Source of the DNA: Xanthobacter autotrophicus
Lineage (GTDB): Bacteria > Pseudomonadota > Alphaproteobacteria > Rhizobiales > Xanthobacteraceae
Length of the DNA stretch: 64,000 bases
Direction: 5' to 3'
NCBI RefSeq assembly: GCF_005871085.1
Contig: NZ_VAUP01000041.1
Span: 1 to 64,000, forward strand
Shown here piece after piece: positions 38,697 to 47,862 of the stretch. Under the pieces are notes generated by a model, which worked only from the letters and a program-made list of their open reading frames with translations, was not told where the DNA came from and made no database searches. Both the position numbers and the translations under genes were made by a program. Each line of letters opens with the position of its first letter. Position 1 is the first letter of the stretch.

Positions 38697-38849
38697 ATGT
38701 CCACTATTCTGATTATTGTCCTCGTCCTGCTGCTCATCGGAGCACTGCCGCGATGGGGCTACAGCTCGGGCTGGGGCTACGGGCCCGGCGGCATCGTCGG
38801 CGTGCTGCTGATCATCGTGATCGTGCTGGCGCTCACGGGACGGCTCTGA
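38697..38849 (+). CDS. DUF3309 family 50-aa membrane protein
   Basis: This 50-residue protein starts MSTILIIVLVLLLIGALPRW, continues GYSSGWGYGPGGIVG and ends LLIIVIVLALTGRL: two membrane helices around a Gly/Tyr hinge. This is the typical DUF3309 layout, a very small membrane protein family of unknown function common in proteobacteria. GGGAGG precedes the ATG by seven bases. It is followed by a strong terminator at 38904, so it is probably its own transcript. Confidence 0.9.
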   Translation: MSTILIIVLVLLLIGALPRWGYSSGWGYGPGGIVGVLLIIVIVLALTGRL

Positions 38850-38903
38850 CCTCCGCGGGGGCCCGGGCGGGCCACGTCCGCTGCGCGACCCCCTGCTGAA
38901 CCC

Positions 38904-38937
38904 GTCATGCCCCGGCCTGTCCGGGGCATGACTTTTT
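38904..38937 (+). terminator. Rho-independent terminator
   Basis: GTCATGCCCCGG and CCGGGGCATGAC form a perfect 12-bp stem with a 5-base loop (CCTGT), followed by TTTTT. It lies after the DUF3309 gene and before the end of the convergent aminotransferase gene. Confidence 0.92.
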
Positions 38938-38956
38938 AAAGGAAGCCGGCGCGGGC

Positions 38957-40318
38957 TCAGGCCACCTTCTCGATGACCCGGCCCAGCTTCTCCACCAACT
39001 CGCCCACCTGATCCTTGGAGATGATGAGCGGCGGCGTCACCACCAGCGTGTCGCCGGCGATGCGCATCATCAGGCCTTCTTCGTGGAAGGCACGCTCCAG
39101 CGCCTCATAGCCCTTCAGGCCCGGCGCGCCGTCCTTCGGGGCGAGGTCCACGGCGCCGGTGATGCCCACGGTGCGGATGTCGAGCACGCCGGGCTTGTCC
39201 TTCAGGGTCATGATCGCGTCGGCGAAGAAGGGCTCCAGCGCGCGGGCATGGGTGAAGGTGTGCTCCTTGGCATAGAGGTCGAGGGTGGCAAGACCCGCCG
39301 CGCAAGCCAAAGGATGCGCCGAATAGGTGTAGCCGTGGAACAGCTCCACCACGTGCTCCGGCCCCTTCATGAAGGCATCGTGGATGCCCTTGCGCACAAG
39401 CACGCCGCCCATGGGCACGGCGCCCGCCGTGATGCCCTTGGCGAAGGTGATCATGTCCGGCACCACGCCATAGCGCTCGGCGGCGAAGGCATGGCCCAGG
39501 CGGCCGAAGCCGGTGATGACCTCGTCGAAGATGAGCAGGATGCCGTACTTGTCGCAGATCTCGCGCAACCGCTTGAGATAGCCCTTGGGCGTCGGTAGCA
39601 CGCCGGTGGAGCCGCCCATGGGCTCCACGATCACCGACGCGATGGTGGATGCGTCGTGCAGGGCGACGATGCGCTCCAGTTCGTCGGCGAAATGCGCGCC
39701 GTAGTCCGGCTCGCCCTTGGTGAAGGCCTGATGCTCCCGGTCATAGGTGGAGCGCAGGTGATCGACGCCGGTGAGCATGGTGCCGAAGGTCCGGCGGTTC
39801 GACACGATGCCGCCCACCGAGATGCCGCCGAAGCCCACCCCGTGATAGCCGCGCTCGCGGCCGATGAGGCGGGTGCGGGTGCCGGCGCCCGTGGTCTGGT
39901 GATAGGCGAGGGCGATCTTCAGCGCGGTGTCCACCGCCTCCGAGCCGGAATTGCAGAAGAACACATGGTCGAGATCGCCTGGCGCGAGGTCCGCGATGCG
40001 GCTCGCGAGCCGGAACGCCTGCGGATGGCCGTACTGGAAGGTGGGGGCGAAATCCACCTCGGTGGCGGCCTGGCGGATAGCCTCGACGATGGGCTCGCGG
40101 TTATGGCCGGGATTGACGCACCACAGTCCGGCGCAGCCATCGAGAATGGCGCGGCCTTCCGGAGTGTAATAGTGCATGTCCTTGGCCCGGGAGACGAGCC
40201 GCGGTCGCTTCTTGAACGAACGGTTGGAGGTGAACGGCATCCAGAAAGCGTCGAGATCGTTGGGAATCGCGTCCGCACCCACGCCAGCGCCTTCGGTGAC
40301 CAGATCGTCCAGAGCCAT
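38957..40318 (-). CDS. Class III aminotransferase, beta-alanine/omega-amino acid--pyruvate type
   Basis: This 453-aa PLP enzyme shows FWMPFTSNRSFKKRPRLV at the N-terminus, typical of beta-alanine:pyruvate and omega-amino-acid:pyruvate aminotransferases. It has the cofactor-binding NSGSEAVDTALKIA, LLIFDEVITGFGRLG, and the PLP Lys in FAKGITAGAVPMGG. Its substrates are probably beta-alanine or other omega-amines with pyruvate as acceptor; it is cytosolic. The start at 40316-40318 has GGGAGAGG upstream. It is divergent from the TPR membrane protein across a 333-base region rich in repeats. Confidence 0.9.
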   Translation of the reverse strand: MALDDLVTEGAGVGADAIPNDLDAFWMPFTSNRSFKKRPRLVSRAKDMHYYTPEGRAILDGCAGLWCVNPGHNREPIVEAIRQAATEVDFAPTFQYGHPQAFRLASRIADLAPGDLDHVFFCNSGSEAVDTALKIALAYHQTTGAGTRTRLIGRERGYHGVGFGGISVGGIVSNRRTFGTMLTGVDHLRSTYDREHQAFTKGEPDYGAHFADELERIVALHDASTIASVIVEPMGGSTGVLPTPKGYLKRLREICDKYGILLIFDEVITGFGRLGHAFAAERYGVVPDMITFAKGITAGAVPMGGVLVRKGIHDAFMKGPEHVVELFHGYTYSAHPLACAAGLATLDLYAKEHTFTHARALEPFFADAIMTLKDKPGVLDIRTVGITGAVDLAPKDGAPGLKGYEALERAFHEEGLMMRIAGDTLVVTPPLIISKDQVGELVEKLGRVIEKVA

Positions 40319-40520
40319 GATGAAACCTCTCCCGCGCGGCGGCAGCTCCAGGCGAGAGTGGGCCTGCCGGCTGCCATTCTTCGGCCGCGTCGGTGCGGAA
40401 GCTAGCAGCGCGCGTGGCCGCTGGAAACACTGGAGCGGGATACTTCTCGACGCAACCACGGCGGGTTTCGCTCCAAAGGCCGGGGCCGGCTGCGTTCAAG
40501 GGATGACCAGCTGTACACCG

Positions 40521-40552
40521 CCCCTTGGGAAACGGCGCCGTTTCCAAAGGGG
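40521..40552. repeat. 32-bp inverted repeat (one mismatch)
   Basis: CCCCTTGGGAAACGGC is followed immediately by GCCGTTTCCAAAGGGG, giving 16-base arms with one mismatch and no spacer. It overlaps the start of the 15-bp tandem repeat. It lies in the divergent region between the aminotransferase and TPR genes. Confidence 0.8.
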
Positions 40553-40585
40553 CGGTTTCCAAAGGGACGGTTTCCAAAGGGACGG
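40536..40585. repeat. 15-bp tandem repeats
   Basis: Three copies of a unit ending CGGTTTCCAAAGG (40536-40550, 40551-40565, 40566-40580) are followed by a partial fourth copy. They sit about 90 bases upstream of the TPR gene and could be regulator half-sites or slippage products. Confidence 0.85.
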
Positions 40586-40675
40586 ATGGCGTGCAAGGGG
40601 ACCGGCAAGCCGTGCCCCTTGCACGCGCCTGGGTTCTGACCCACAAAGATTGTGACCGTGCGTAAGGAAGGTACT

Positions 40676-42523
40676 TTGGTAGAGCAGACCACAGAGGCTG
40701 GTAGCCCGGACGCCGTCGAGACCGTCGACGCTGCGGCACCCGCGGACGCCCTGCCGCCCGGCGGCGACGAGGCGGTCCTCGTTCGTGCCGCGCTGGACCG
40801 TGTGCTCGCCGCCCCCGACTTCACCTCGTCGCCGCGCCTCGCGGCGTTCCTGCGTTTCGTCGTGGAAGCGACCCTCGATGGTCGCGCCGACGAGATCAAG
40901 GGCTACACCATCGCTGTGGAGGCCCTCGGCCGCCCGCCCTCCTTCGATCCCCAGTCCGACCCCATCGTGCGGGTGGAGGCGACCCGGTTGCGGCGCGCGC
41001 TGGAGCGCTATTACGCCACGGGGGGCGCCGAAGATCCGCTCGTCATCGACATTCCCAAGGGGGGGTATGTCCCCCTGTTCCATCCCCGCACGGAAGCACC
41101 CGTCGAGCCGGTGCCCTCCGGGCCGGAGCCGCAGGCCGCACCGACGATGCCGGACGCGCCACCACCGAAGCCGCTCTGGCGTCGCGCCGGCGCGCTGATG
41201 GCCGCGGCGGCGGTTGTGGTGATCGTCGCGGGGCTGGCCCTGTTCGCACCCCGGATCCCCGCTTTCAAGTCCGACCGCGGGGCGGCCATGGCGGACCGCA
41301 TCCGGCTGCCGGTGGTGGAGGTGCGCCCGTTCGAGGCCTCCGGCCCCGGCGCGCCAACGGAGACCGAACTGCGCGCCATCGAGGAGCGGATGCGCGACGC
41401 CTTCGCCCGCTTCGATTTCGTCGAGGTGAAGGCGGCTGGCGCCACCGCTCACGAAGCGGGTGTGCCCGAGGCCTGTTCCGGACCGCAATCGCGCTCGGTC
41501 TTCGCCCTCGCCGGCCTCGCCGAAGGCCGTGCCGACGGCACCTTCTCGCTGGTCACCCGGATTACCGACCGCTGTGACGGCTCCATCATCTGGTCGGCCA
41601 CCCTCGACGGCCTCGCCCAGGGGACCGGCCTTGCGGACAGTGAGCGCCGCGTGGTTCACGACGTCGCCGTGGCCATCATTGAAAGCTACGGAGTCATCCC
41701 GGTCCGGGCGCGGGCGCAAGCCCTGGCAAAGGCCCCGGATTCAGGCTTCGGCTGCATCGCCGCCGCCATCGCCTACATTCGCGGCGACCCGCAGGGCCAG
41801 CGCGGCAACGGGACCGCATGCCTGGCCGAGCTGACCAAACGGGAGCGCGACTTCGCCCTCGGCTACGCCGTGCGGGCGACGGTACAGCTCTACGCCACCC
41901 TGCACGACGACACCCCCAACCCCACCACCGAGGAAATGGGGGAGTTCCTTGACGAAGCGGAACTGGCCTCCGAACTGGCCCCGGCGAGCGCCTACGCCGC
42001 CCGCACCCTCGCGGTGGTCCAGCTTTATGCGGGCGAACCGGACGATGCCGTCGCCACCGCCGAGAAGGCCCTGAAGCTCAATCCGCTGGATTTCGACGTG
42101 GCGGCAACAGTGGCCACCGTGTTCATCGGTTCCGGTCGCGTCGAGGAAGGCGAGGCTTTGCTCCTGCGCGCCCGGCGCGAAGGCGCGGTCCGCACCAATC
42201 TCCAGGATGCGTTCCTGGCCATGGCCGCCTTCATGCGGAACGACGTCCTCGCCGCCCAAGCTCTGGTGCCACAGCTCACGCTGCACTCGGCCATAGAGAA
42301 CAAGCTGGCGCTCGCGCTCTGCCTCCACACCCTCGGCCGCACAAACGACAGCCGCGAAGCGGTCGGCGCGCTGCTCCACCGCATGCCGGACGGAGCGGAA
42401 GGCGTCCGCCGCCTCGTCCATCGCCTGCTGCCGGCCCCGGCGCTGGCCGACAAGGCCCTCTCCGCGCTGGAGACCGCCGGTCTCTCGCGCGAGGCCGTGG
42501 CCGGCAAACCACCGCGTGGATAG
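40676..42523 (+). CDS. Single-pass membrane protein with TPR-like C-terminus
   Basis: This 615-aa protein is read from TTG 40676, which has AAGGAAGG five bases upstream; a GTG at 40652 would add eight residues. The N-terminal 125 residues (LRFVVEATLDGRADEIKGYT, DPIVRVEATRLRRALERYYA, IDIPKGGYVPLF) form a conserved module found ahead of TPR or cyclase proteins in rhizobia. It recalls winged-helix-like domains of membrane regulators. One membrane helix follows (LMAAAAVVVIVAGLALF, about 182-200), then a TolB-like segment and TPR-type helices (AARTLAVVQLYAGEPDDAVAT, AEKALKLNPLDFDVAATV). A membrane-anchored regulator or scaffold is likely; no output domain was identified. Confidence 0.7.
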   Translation: MVEQTTEAGSPDAVETVDAAAPADALPPGGDEAVLVRAALDRVLAAPDFTSSPRLAAFLRFVVEATLDGRADEIKGYTIAVEALGRPPSFDPQSDPIVRVEATRLRRALERYYATGGAEDPLVIDIPKGGYVPLFHPRTEAPVEPVPSGPEPQAAPTMPDAPPPKPLWRRAGALMAAAAVVVIVAGLALFAPRIPAFKSDRGAAMADRIRLPVVEVRPFEASGPGAPTETELRAIEERMRDAFARFDFVEVKAAGATAHEAGVPEACSGPQSRSVFALAGLAEGRADGTFSLVTRITDRCDGSIIWSATLDGLAQGTGLADSERRVVHDVAVAIIESYGVIPVRARAQALAKAPDSGFGCIAAAIAYIRGDPQGQRGNGTACLAELTKRERDFALGYAVRATVQLYATLHDDTPNPTTEEMGEFLDEAELASELAPASAYAARTLAVVQLYAGEPDDAVATAEKALKLNPLDFDVAATVATVFIGSGRVEEGEALLLRARREGAVRTNLQDAFLAMAAFMRNDVLAAQALVPQLTLHSAIENKLALALCLHTLGRTNDSREAVGALLHRMPDGAEGVRRLVHRLLPAPALADKALSALETAGLSREAVAGKPPRG

Positions 42524-42746
42524 AATGTTTCGCGCAAATCAAATGCCATTTCGGAGCCGACAGATGCGCCGGACCAAGGCGCTGACCGCGTCCCGTGAGC
42601 GCCCGGATCGAAGCATGCGCGGGGTGGACGGCCAGGATCCCGGCAGTTTTGCGGTCGCACGCAGCGTCAAGGATTCCGTCCCCGGGTACAGCTCCCATGC
42701 GCCGCCAGCGGCATATGGTACCGATCCAGATTCAAGATTGGGAACC

Positions 42747-42831
42747 GATTCACCTAAAGCGCTTCAGGTTCTTGTTTTCATGCCATTTTACCATGCAGTA
42801 TCGCGAGCCAATCCTGCCTGATGCGCTCTAG
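42747..42831. repeat. Likely copy of a dispersed Hyphomicrobiales intergenic element
   Basis: The segment starts GATTCACCTAAAGCGCTTCAG, has a T-rich middle (TTCTTGTTTTCATGCC), and ends GATGCGCTCTAG. From memory this order of motifs matches a short dispersed element frequent in intergenic DNA of rhizobia (GATTCACC...GCTCTAG). Only one copy was seen in this window, so the assignment rests on recall. The rest of 42524-42905 has no recognised gene. Confidence 0.4.
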
Positions 42832-42905
42832 AGACCGGACCGATAGCTTGGTCTAGTGTGATCTTCGCTTACCCTTGCCGTAACTTATTACCACGAACAC
42901 ATGCT

Positions 42906-44294
42906 ATGATTGTAAACCCATCGGCCCCACCGACCGACCGGCGTACCTGCGTTCTGGTTTGCGACCCGGAAGCGGACGTGCGCACCATGATGCGCGCCGC
43001 GCTCGCCCGGCGCGATGCCTTGCATGTGCTTGAGGCGGAGGATCTGGCGGCCGGCCTGCCCCTGGCGCCGCGCTGTGCGGCGATCTTGCTGGCGGCTGAC
43101 CAACCGGAACAGGCCACACGGCGACTGCGGGCCGCCGGCTTTGCCGGAACGCTGGTGGTGGCACTGGCGCGCGGGGCCTCGGTGGCGGATGCCGTGGCCG
43201 CCATGCGCGCCGGGGCCGACGACGTGGTGATCAAGCCCGTCGGTCCCGAGGAGGTGGTGGATCGCCTCCTGGCCGCCACGCCGGCCCGTCGTCCCGAGCG
43301 GCGGCGCCGCGATCGTCCGCAACTGCCGCGCAGCGGCGACTTCTGCGGCTTCCTGGGCCGCTCGCCGGCCATGCTGGCCGTCTATGAACAGATCGAGCGG
43401 CTGGCGGCTTCGCGCGCGCCGGTGTTCGTGACCGGGGAAAGCGGAACCGGCAAGGGCCTTGCGGCCTCGGCCCTCCACGTGGCCTCCACGCGGCAGGAAG
43501 GCCCCTTCAACGCCCTCAACTGCGCCGCCATTCCGGCCACCTACATGGAACAAGCCGTGTTCGGCCTCACCGGTCCCGGTGCCCTCGAGCGCGCCCACGA
43601 GGGGACGCTGCTGCTCGACGAGGTGTCGGAGCTGGACAACGCCACCCAAAGCAAGCTTCTGCATTTCCTTGAGAAAGGCCGCTTCCGCCGGGCCGGCGAG
43701 ACGGACGAGCGCAAGAGCGACGTACGCCTCGTCTGTGCCACCGCCCGCGATCCGCTGGAGGACGTGCGCGCCGGCCGCCTGCGCGAGGACCTGTTCTACC
43801 GGCTGGACGTTCTCACCCTGACCCTGCCGCCCCTGCGCGAGCGCGGCGACGACGTGGTGCTGCTGGCCGAAGCCTTCCTGGCCCGTTTCGCCGGCGAGGA
43901 AGGGCGGCCGATTTCGCGTCTCGCCCCCGGCGCAGCCGACGTTCTGCGAGCCCGGTCGTTCCCGGGCAATGTGCGCGAACTGCAGAACCTGATGCGGCGC
44001 GCGGTCATCCTCGGCGACGGCGGATTGCTGGGACCCGAGCTGTTCGAGGAGCCCGAGGCGCCTCTGCCGGAAGAAGCCCCGAACGCCCAGGCCGCCGCCA
44101 TGCTGATGGACGCGGCGCACGGGGGCACCTTCGGCCGGGTCGAGCCCTTCGCCATCGTGGAGCGGCGGGTGATCGAGGCGGCCATCGCCGCGTTCGATGG
44201 CAACATCCCGCTCGCGGCCGCGGCCCTCGATCTCAGCCCCTCCACCCTCTACCGCAAGAAGCTCGCCTGGCAGGACCGGCGCCGGCTCTCCTGA
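42906..44294 (+). CDS. NtrC-like regulator lacking the phospho-Asp and the GAFTGA loop
   Basis: This 462-aa protein has three domains. The receiver-like domain (about 14-128) keeps Asp20 (LVCDPEADVR) and Lys110 (VVIKPVG), but has Ala63 where the phosphorylated Asp should be (ILLAADQP). The AAA+ domain (about 146-385) has Walker A GESGTGKG (177-184), Walker B TLLLDEVSEL and the R-finger region DLFYRLDVLTLTLPPLRER. Its loop 1 is shortened: between FG (219-220) and GTLLLDE there is no GAFTGA, and the loop is about ten residues short. The C-terminus is a Fis-type helix-turn-helix (FDGNIPLAAAALDLSPSTLY). Without GAFTGA it should not activate sigma-54 in the usual way, so it may act as a repressor or sigma-70 regulator. 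It is next to, and convergent with, hslU. Confidence 0.85.
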   Translation: MIVNPSAPPTDRRTCVLVCDPEADVRTMMRAALARRDALHVLEAEDLAAGLPLAPRCAAILLAADQPEQATRRLRAAGFAGTLVVALARGASVADAVAAMRAGADDVVIKPVGPEEVVDRLLAATPARRPERRRRDRPQLPRSGDFCGFLGRSPAMLAVYEQIERLAASRAPVFVTGESGTGKGLAASALHVASTRQEGPFNALNCAAIPATYMEQAVFGLTGPGALERAHEGTLLLDEVSELDNATQSKLLHFLEKGRFRRAGETDERKSDVRLVCATARDPLEDVRAGRLREDLFYRLDVLTLTLPPLRERGDDVVLLAEAFLARFAGEEGRPISRLAPGAADVLRARSFPGNVRELQNLMRRAVILGDGGLLGPELFEEPEAPLPEEAPNAQAAAMLMDAAHGGTFGRVEPFAIVERRVIEAAIAAFDGNIPLAAAALDLSPSTLYRKKLAWQDRRRLS

Positions 44295-44318
44295 GAGAGG
44301 CCGGCACATCCGGCTCCG

Positions 44319-45626
44319 TCAGAGGATGAAGCGGCTCAGGTCGGCGTTGCGGGCAAGGTCGGCGACGCGCGAGCGCACATATTCGGCATCCACAACGACC
44401 GTCTCGCCAGAGCGGTCGGGGGCAGAGAAGGACAGATCGTCCAGCACCCGCTCGATGACGGTCTGGAGCCGCCGGGCACCGATATTCTCCACGTTTGAAT
44501 TCACCTCCACCGCCGCGTCGGCGATGGCCTCCACCGCGTCGGCAGTGATGGTAAGGGTCACGCCCTCCGTGCCCATGAGCGCCACCGACTGCTTGACGAG
44601 GCTCGCCTCGGTCTCGGTGAGGATGCGCACGAAGTCGGCCCGCGTCAGCGCCTCCAGCTCCACCCGGATGGGCAGCCGGCCCTGAAGCTCCGGCAGCAGA
44701 TCCGACGGCTTGGAGACGTGAAAGGCGCCGGAGGCGATGAACAGGATGTGGTCGGTCTTCACCGGCCCGTGCTTGGTGGAAACCGTGGTGCCCTCAATGA
44801 GGGGAAGCAGGTCGCGCTGCACGCCCTCGCGGGAGACATCCGCGCCCGAGCGGCCCTCGCGGCCGGCGATCTTGTCGATCTCGTCGAGGAAGACGATGCC
44901 GTTGTTCTCCACCTGGTGGATGGCGTCCTGGACGATGGCGTCCTGGTCGATGAGCTTGTCCGCCTCCTCGGCGAGCAGGAGGGGATGGGCCTCCTTCACA
45001 TTGACCCGTCGCGGCTTGGAGCGGCCGCCGAAGGCCTTGCCCAGCATGTCGCCCAGATTGACCGCGCCCATCTGGGTGCCGGGCATGCCGGGGATGTCGA
45101 ACATGGGCATGCCCTGCCCGCCCGCCTGGATCTCGATCTCCACTTCCTTGTCGTCCAGCTCGCCCGCGCGCAGGCGCTTGCGGAAGGCGTCCCGGGTGGC
45201 GGGCGAGGCGGTGGCGCCCACCAAGGCGTCGAGCACCCGGTTCTCGGCGGCGAGATGGGCTTTGGCCTGCACATCCTTGCGCCGCGCCTCGCGTACGAGG
45301 CCGATGCCCACCTCCACGAGGTCGCGCACGATCTGCTCCACGTCGCGGCCCACATAGCCCACTTCCGTGAACTTGGTGGCTTCCACCTTGAGGAAAGGCG
45401 CGCCGGCAAGCCGGGCGAGGCGACGGGAAATCTCGGTCTTGCCGACGCCCGTGGGGCCGATCATGAGGATGTTCTTGGGCAGCACCTCCTCGCGCAGCTT
45501 GTCGTCCAGCTGCTGGCGCCGCCAGCGGTTGCGCAGGGCGATGGCCACCGCCCTCTTCGCATTGGCCTGGCCAACGATGTGGCGGTCCAGCTCGGAGACA
45601 ATCTCGCGGGGGGAAAAGTCGCTCAT
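44319..45626 (-). CDS. hslU: HslU, ATPase subunit of the HslUV protease
   Basis: This 435-aa AAA+ unfoldase shows [20 protein letters not shown], Walker [17 protein letters not shown] (about 56-71), an I-domain insertion (about 110-240), Walker [10 protein letters not shown], and the C-terminal motif ending NADLSRFIL that docks into HslV. It unfolds substrates and feeds them to HslV in the cytosol. It lies 71 bases after hslV on the same strand as an operon. Heat-shock regulation is expected from the family, but no sigma-32 promoter was identified. Confidence 0.97.
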   Translation of the reverse strand: MSDFSPREIVSELDRHIVGQANAKRAVAIALRNRWRRQQLDDKLREEVLPKNILMIGPTGVGKTEISRRLARLAGAPFLKVEATKFTEVGYVGRDVEQIVRDLVEVGIGLVREARRKDVQAKAHLAAENRVLDALVGATASPATRDAFRKRLRAGELDDKEVEIEIQAGGQGMPMFDIPGMPGTQMGAVNLGDMLGKAFGGRSKPRRVNVKEAHPLLLAEEADKLIDQDAIVQDAIHQVENNGIVFLDEIDKIAGREGRSGADVSREGVQRDLLPLIEGTTVSTKHGPVKTDHILFIASGAFHVSKPSDLLPELQGRLPIRVELEALTRADFVRILTETEASLVKQSVALMGTEGVTLTITADAVEAIADAAVEVNSNVENIGARRLQTVIERVLDDLSFSAPDRSGETVVVDAEYVRSRVADLARNADLSRFIL

Positions 45627-45697
45627 GAAGGGTCGCTCATGGAATCTGGTGGCGTTCGGGTCGCGGTCCGTCGCGCCGTGAAGGCGCGGGCGGGGCC

Positions 45698-46246
45698 TCA
45701 GGCGCCGATGGTTTCCACCACGATGTTGCGGTTGGTATAGACGCAGATGTCGGCGGCGATCTCCAGCGAGCGGCGCACGATGGCTTCCGGGTCCTCCTCG
45801 CGGTCGAGCAGGGCCCGCGCGGCGGCCAGCGCGAACATGCCGCCCGAGCCGATGCCGGCCACCCCCACTTCCGGCTCCAGCACGTCGCCGGTGCCGGTGA
45901 GCACGAGGGAGATGGAGGCATCCGCCACGATCATCATGGCTTCCAGCCGGCGCAGGTAGCGGTCGGTGCGCCAGTCCTTGGCGAGCTCGACCGCGGCGCG
46001 CTGAAGCTGTCCGGGATATTGCTCCAGCTTGGATTCCAGGCGCTCGAACAGGGTGAAGGCATCCGCCGTGGCGCCGGCGAAGCCGCCGATCACATCCCCC
46101 CTGCCGAGCCGGCGCACCTTGCGGGCATTGGACTTCAGCACGGTCTGGCCGAGCGTCACCTGCCCGTCGCCGGCGATGGCGACGCGGTTGCCTTTGCGCA
46201 CGGTGACGATGGTGGTGCCGTAAATGGTATCCGGGGAATGCTGCAT
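45698..46246 (-). CDS. hslV: HslV, peptidase subunit of the HslUV protease
   Basis: This 182-aa proteasome-like peptidase has a short leader ending in YG followed by [20 protein letters not shown]. The Thr after YG is the expected N-terminal nucleophile after processing. Other family motifs are [20 protein letters not shown] and [16 protein letters not shown]. It assembles as a double hexamer with HslU. It is first in the hslVU operon and divergent from nothing close; the alpha/beta hydrolase gene follows on the same strand upstream side (46319). Confidence 0.97.
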   Translation of the reverse strand: MQHSPDTIYGTTIVTVRKGNRVAIAGDGQVTLGQTVLKSNARKVRRLGRGDVIGGFAGATADAFTLFERLESKLEQYPGQLQRAAVELAKDWRTDRYLRRLEAMMIVADASISLVLTGTGDVLEPEVGVAGIGSGGMFALAAARALLDREEDPEAIVRRSLEIAADICVYTNRNIVVETIGA

Positions 46247-46318
46247 GAAAAGCTCCGCTCGGGGCCTTACTTAGGGCGTTCCCGCGCGGACGCAACCGAG
46301 TGGCGCCATTCTGTGCCG

Positions 46319-47110
46319 TCAGCTGCCCTTCAGGAAGGCGCGGACGGTGGTGGCGAAATTCTCCGGGGCCTCCACCATGGGGCAGTGCCCGCTGTCGACG
46401 ATCTCATCCAGCACCGCGCCGTTGATGGCGTCCGCGATCTCCCGCACCATGTGCGGCGAGAACATCCGGTCGTCATCGCAATAGATGGCCAGCGTCGGCG
46501 CCGAAATGAAGCCGAGCCGCGCCAGGGTGTCCGCCTGTGTGCAGACCTCGAGCTGGCGCAGGAAAGCGTCCTTCCCCTGGTAGAGCCCGGCATCCAGAGA
46601 TTGCTGCACCGCAGCAAAGAGCGGGATCTTCTTCAGCGTACCCATGCCCAGAACGAAGCTGGTAAGCGCCGCGCCGAAGGTCAGCTCGTTGTCGAGCTGG
46701 AGCCGCAGCTCCTTCAGCAGGCGCATGATCTGCGTGGTGTAGAGGTCGTTGCGGGCGATGGTGTTGGAGAGCACCAGCCGGTCCACGCGCTGCGGCGCCA
46801 TGAGGACGAGTTCCTGAGCGATCATGCCGCCCATGGAATGGCCGATGACATGCGCCTTCTGGATTCCCGCCGCGTCGAGCACGGCGAGGGCGTCTCGCGC
46901 CATGTCGGCGGCGACATAGGGTGCCTTGGCTCGCGCGCTCTTGCCGATGTCGCGGTTGTCGAACTCGACGAGAGTGAAGCCTGAGAGTAGCGGCCGTGTC
47001 AGCGCCCAGAACGAGCGCTCGGCAGACAGGCCGGAAATGATGAGGACCGGCGGGCCCTCCCCGCTTACCTGATAGGCAAGCTCAAGCCCGTCGTTCTGCG
47101 TCGTCGGCAT
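46319..47110 (-). CDS. Alpha/beta-hydrolase fold protein
   Basis: This 263-aa hydrolase has nucleophile box [12 protein letters not shown] (Ser near residue 98), acid region [12 protein letters not shown] and catalytic His in [18 protein letters not shown]-type oxyanion residues appear in [11 protein letters not shown]. The layout resembles 3-oxoadipate enol-lactonase-like or general esterase members, but the substrate cannot be told. The start [14 protein letters not shown] follows GGGGGATGCGG; upstream in-frame ATGs are less likely. It lies just before hslV on the same strand, 72 bases apart. Confidence 0.87.
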   Translation of the reverse strand: MPTTQNDGLELAYQVSGEGPPVLIISGLSAERSFWALTRPLLSGFTLVEFDNRDIGKSARAKAPYVAADMARDALAVLDAAGIQKAHVIGHSMGGMIAQELVLMAPQRVDRLVLSNTIARNDLYTTQIMRLLKELRLQLDNELTFGAALTSFVLGMGTLKKIPLFAAVQQSLDAGLYQGKDAFLRQLEVCTQADTLARLGFISAPTLAIYCDDDRMFSPHMVREIADAINGAVLDEIVDSGHCPMVEAPENFATTVRAFLKGS

Positions 47111-47257
47111 CCGCATCCCCCATCCGCTGGAATTGCTGCTATGCCACATCGCCCCGGGCGCGGCGAGGGGAGGATCGGACGCCTGAAAACGTCATCTCTT
47201 CGCCATATGGCAATGCAGCGACGTTGCTGATAGAACCCGCGGCCTTGGAGGAGTTCC

Positions 47258-47851
47258 ATGCGCAAGGCCGACATCGTCCGCGAAACCAAGGAGACCCGCG
47301 TCGCCCTCACCGTCGATCTCGACGGAACGGGCCGCTCTGCCATCTCCACCGGGATCGGCTTCCTGGACCATATGCTGGACCTGCTGGCCCGGCATGCCCG
47401 CTTCGACCTTGAGATCAAGGCCGACGGCGACCTCCATGTGGATTTCCACCACACCACCGAGGATGTGGGCATCGTGCTCGGCCAGGCGCTGAAGAAGGCG
47501 CTCGGCGACATGCGCGGCATCACCCGCTACGCCGACGTGCTGCTGCCCATGGACGAGACGCTGACCCGGGTTGCCCTCGACATCTCGGGCCGGCCGTTCC
47601 TGGTATTCCGCACCGAATTCGCGGTGCCCAAGATCGGCGAGTTCGACACCGAGCTGGTGCGCGAGTTCTTCCAGGCCTTCGCCTCCAGCGCCGGGCTGAC
47701 CCTGCATGTGGAGACCTTGTACGGCGTGAACGCCCACCACATCGCGGAAAGCTGCTTCAAGGGCCTTGCCCGGGTGCTGCGGGCTGCGGTGGCGGTGGAC
47801 CCGGCGGCGGCGGGGGAGATCCCCTCCACCAAGGGCGCGCTGGGAACCTGA
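47258..47851 (+). CDS. hisB: Imidazoleglycerol-phosphate dehydratase
   Basis: This 197-aa monofunctional HisB has the two duplicated metal motifs [13 protein letters not shown] (near residue 70) and [18 protein letters not shown] (near 160), plus [13 protein letters not shown]. It dehydrates imidazole glycerol phosphate to imidazole acetol phosphate in histidine synthesis. GGAGGAG precedes the start. It opens a rightward run hisB-DUF2628-hisH-hisA-hisF-hisE-coaA with short gaps, probably one operon. hisG, hisD, hisC and hisI are not in the window. Confidence 0.97.
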   Translation: MRKADIVRETKETRVALTVDLDGTGRSAISTGIGFLDHMLDLLARHARFDLEIKADGDLHVDFHHTTEDVGIVLGQALKKALGDMRGITRYADVLLPMDETLTRVALDISGRPFLVFRTEFAVPKIGEFDTELVREFFQAFASSAGLTLHVETLYGVNAHHIAESCFKGLARVLRAAVAVDPAAAGEIPSTKGALGT

Positions 47852-47862
47852 GGAGCCGGACG

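Noticed and set aside
40536-40585. CRISPR-like array
   Set aside because: The repeats are 15 bp, directly abutting and without spacers; no cas genes are in the window.
42858-42905. Earlier GTG start for the NtrC-like gene
   Set aside because: Adds 16 residues (FAYPCRNLLPRTHA) that do not belong to a receiver fold; ATG 42906 is closer to the family start.
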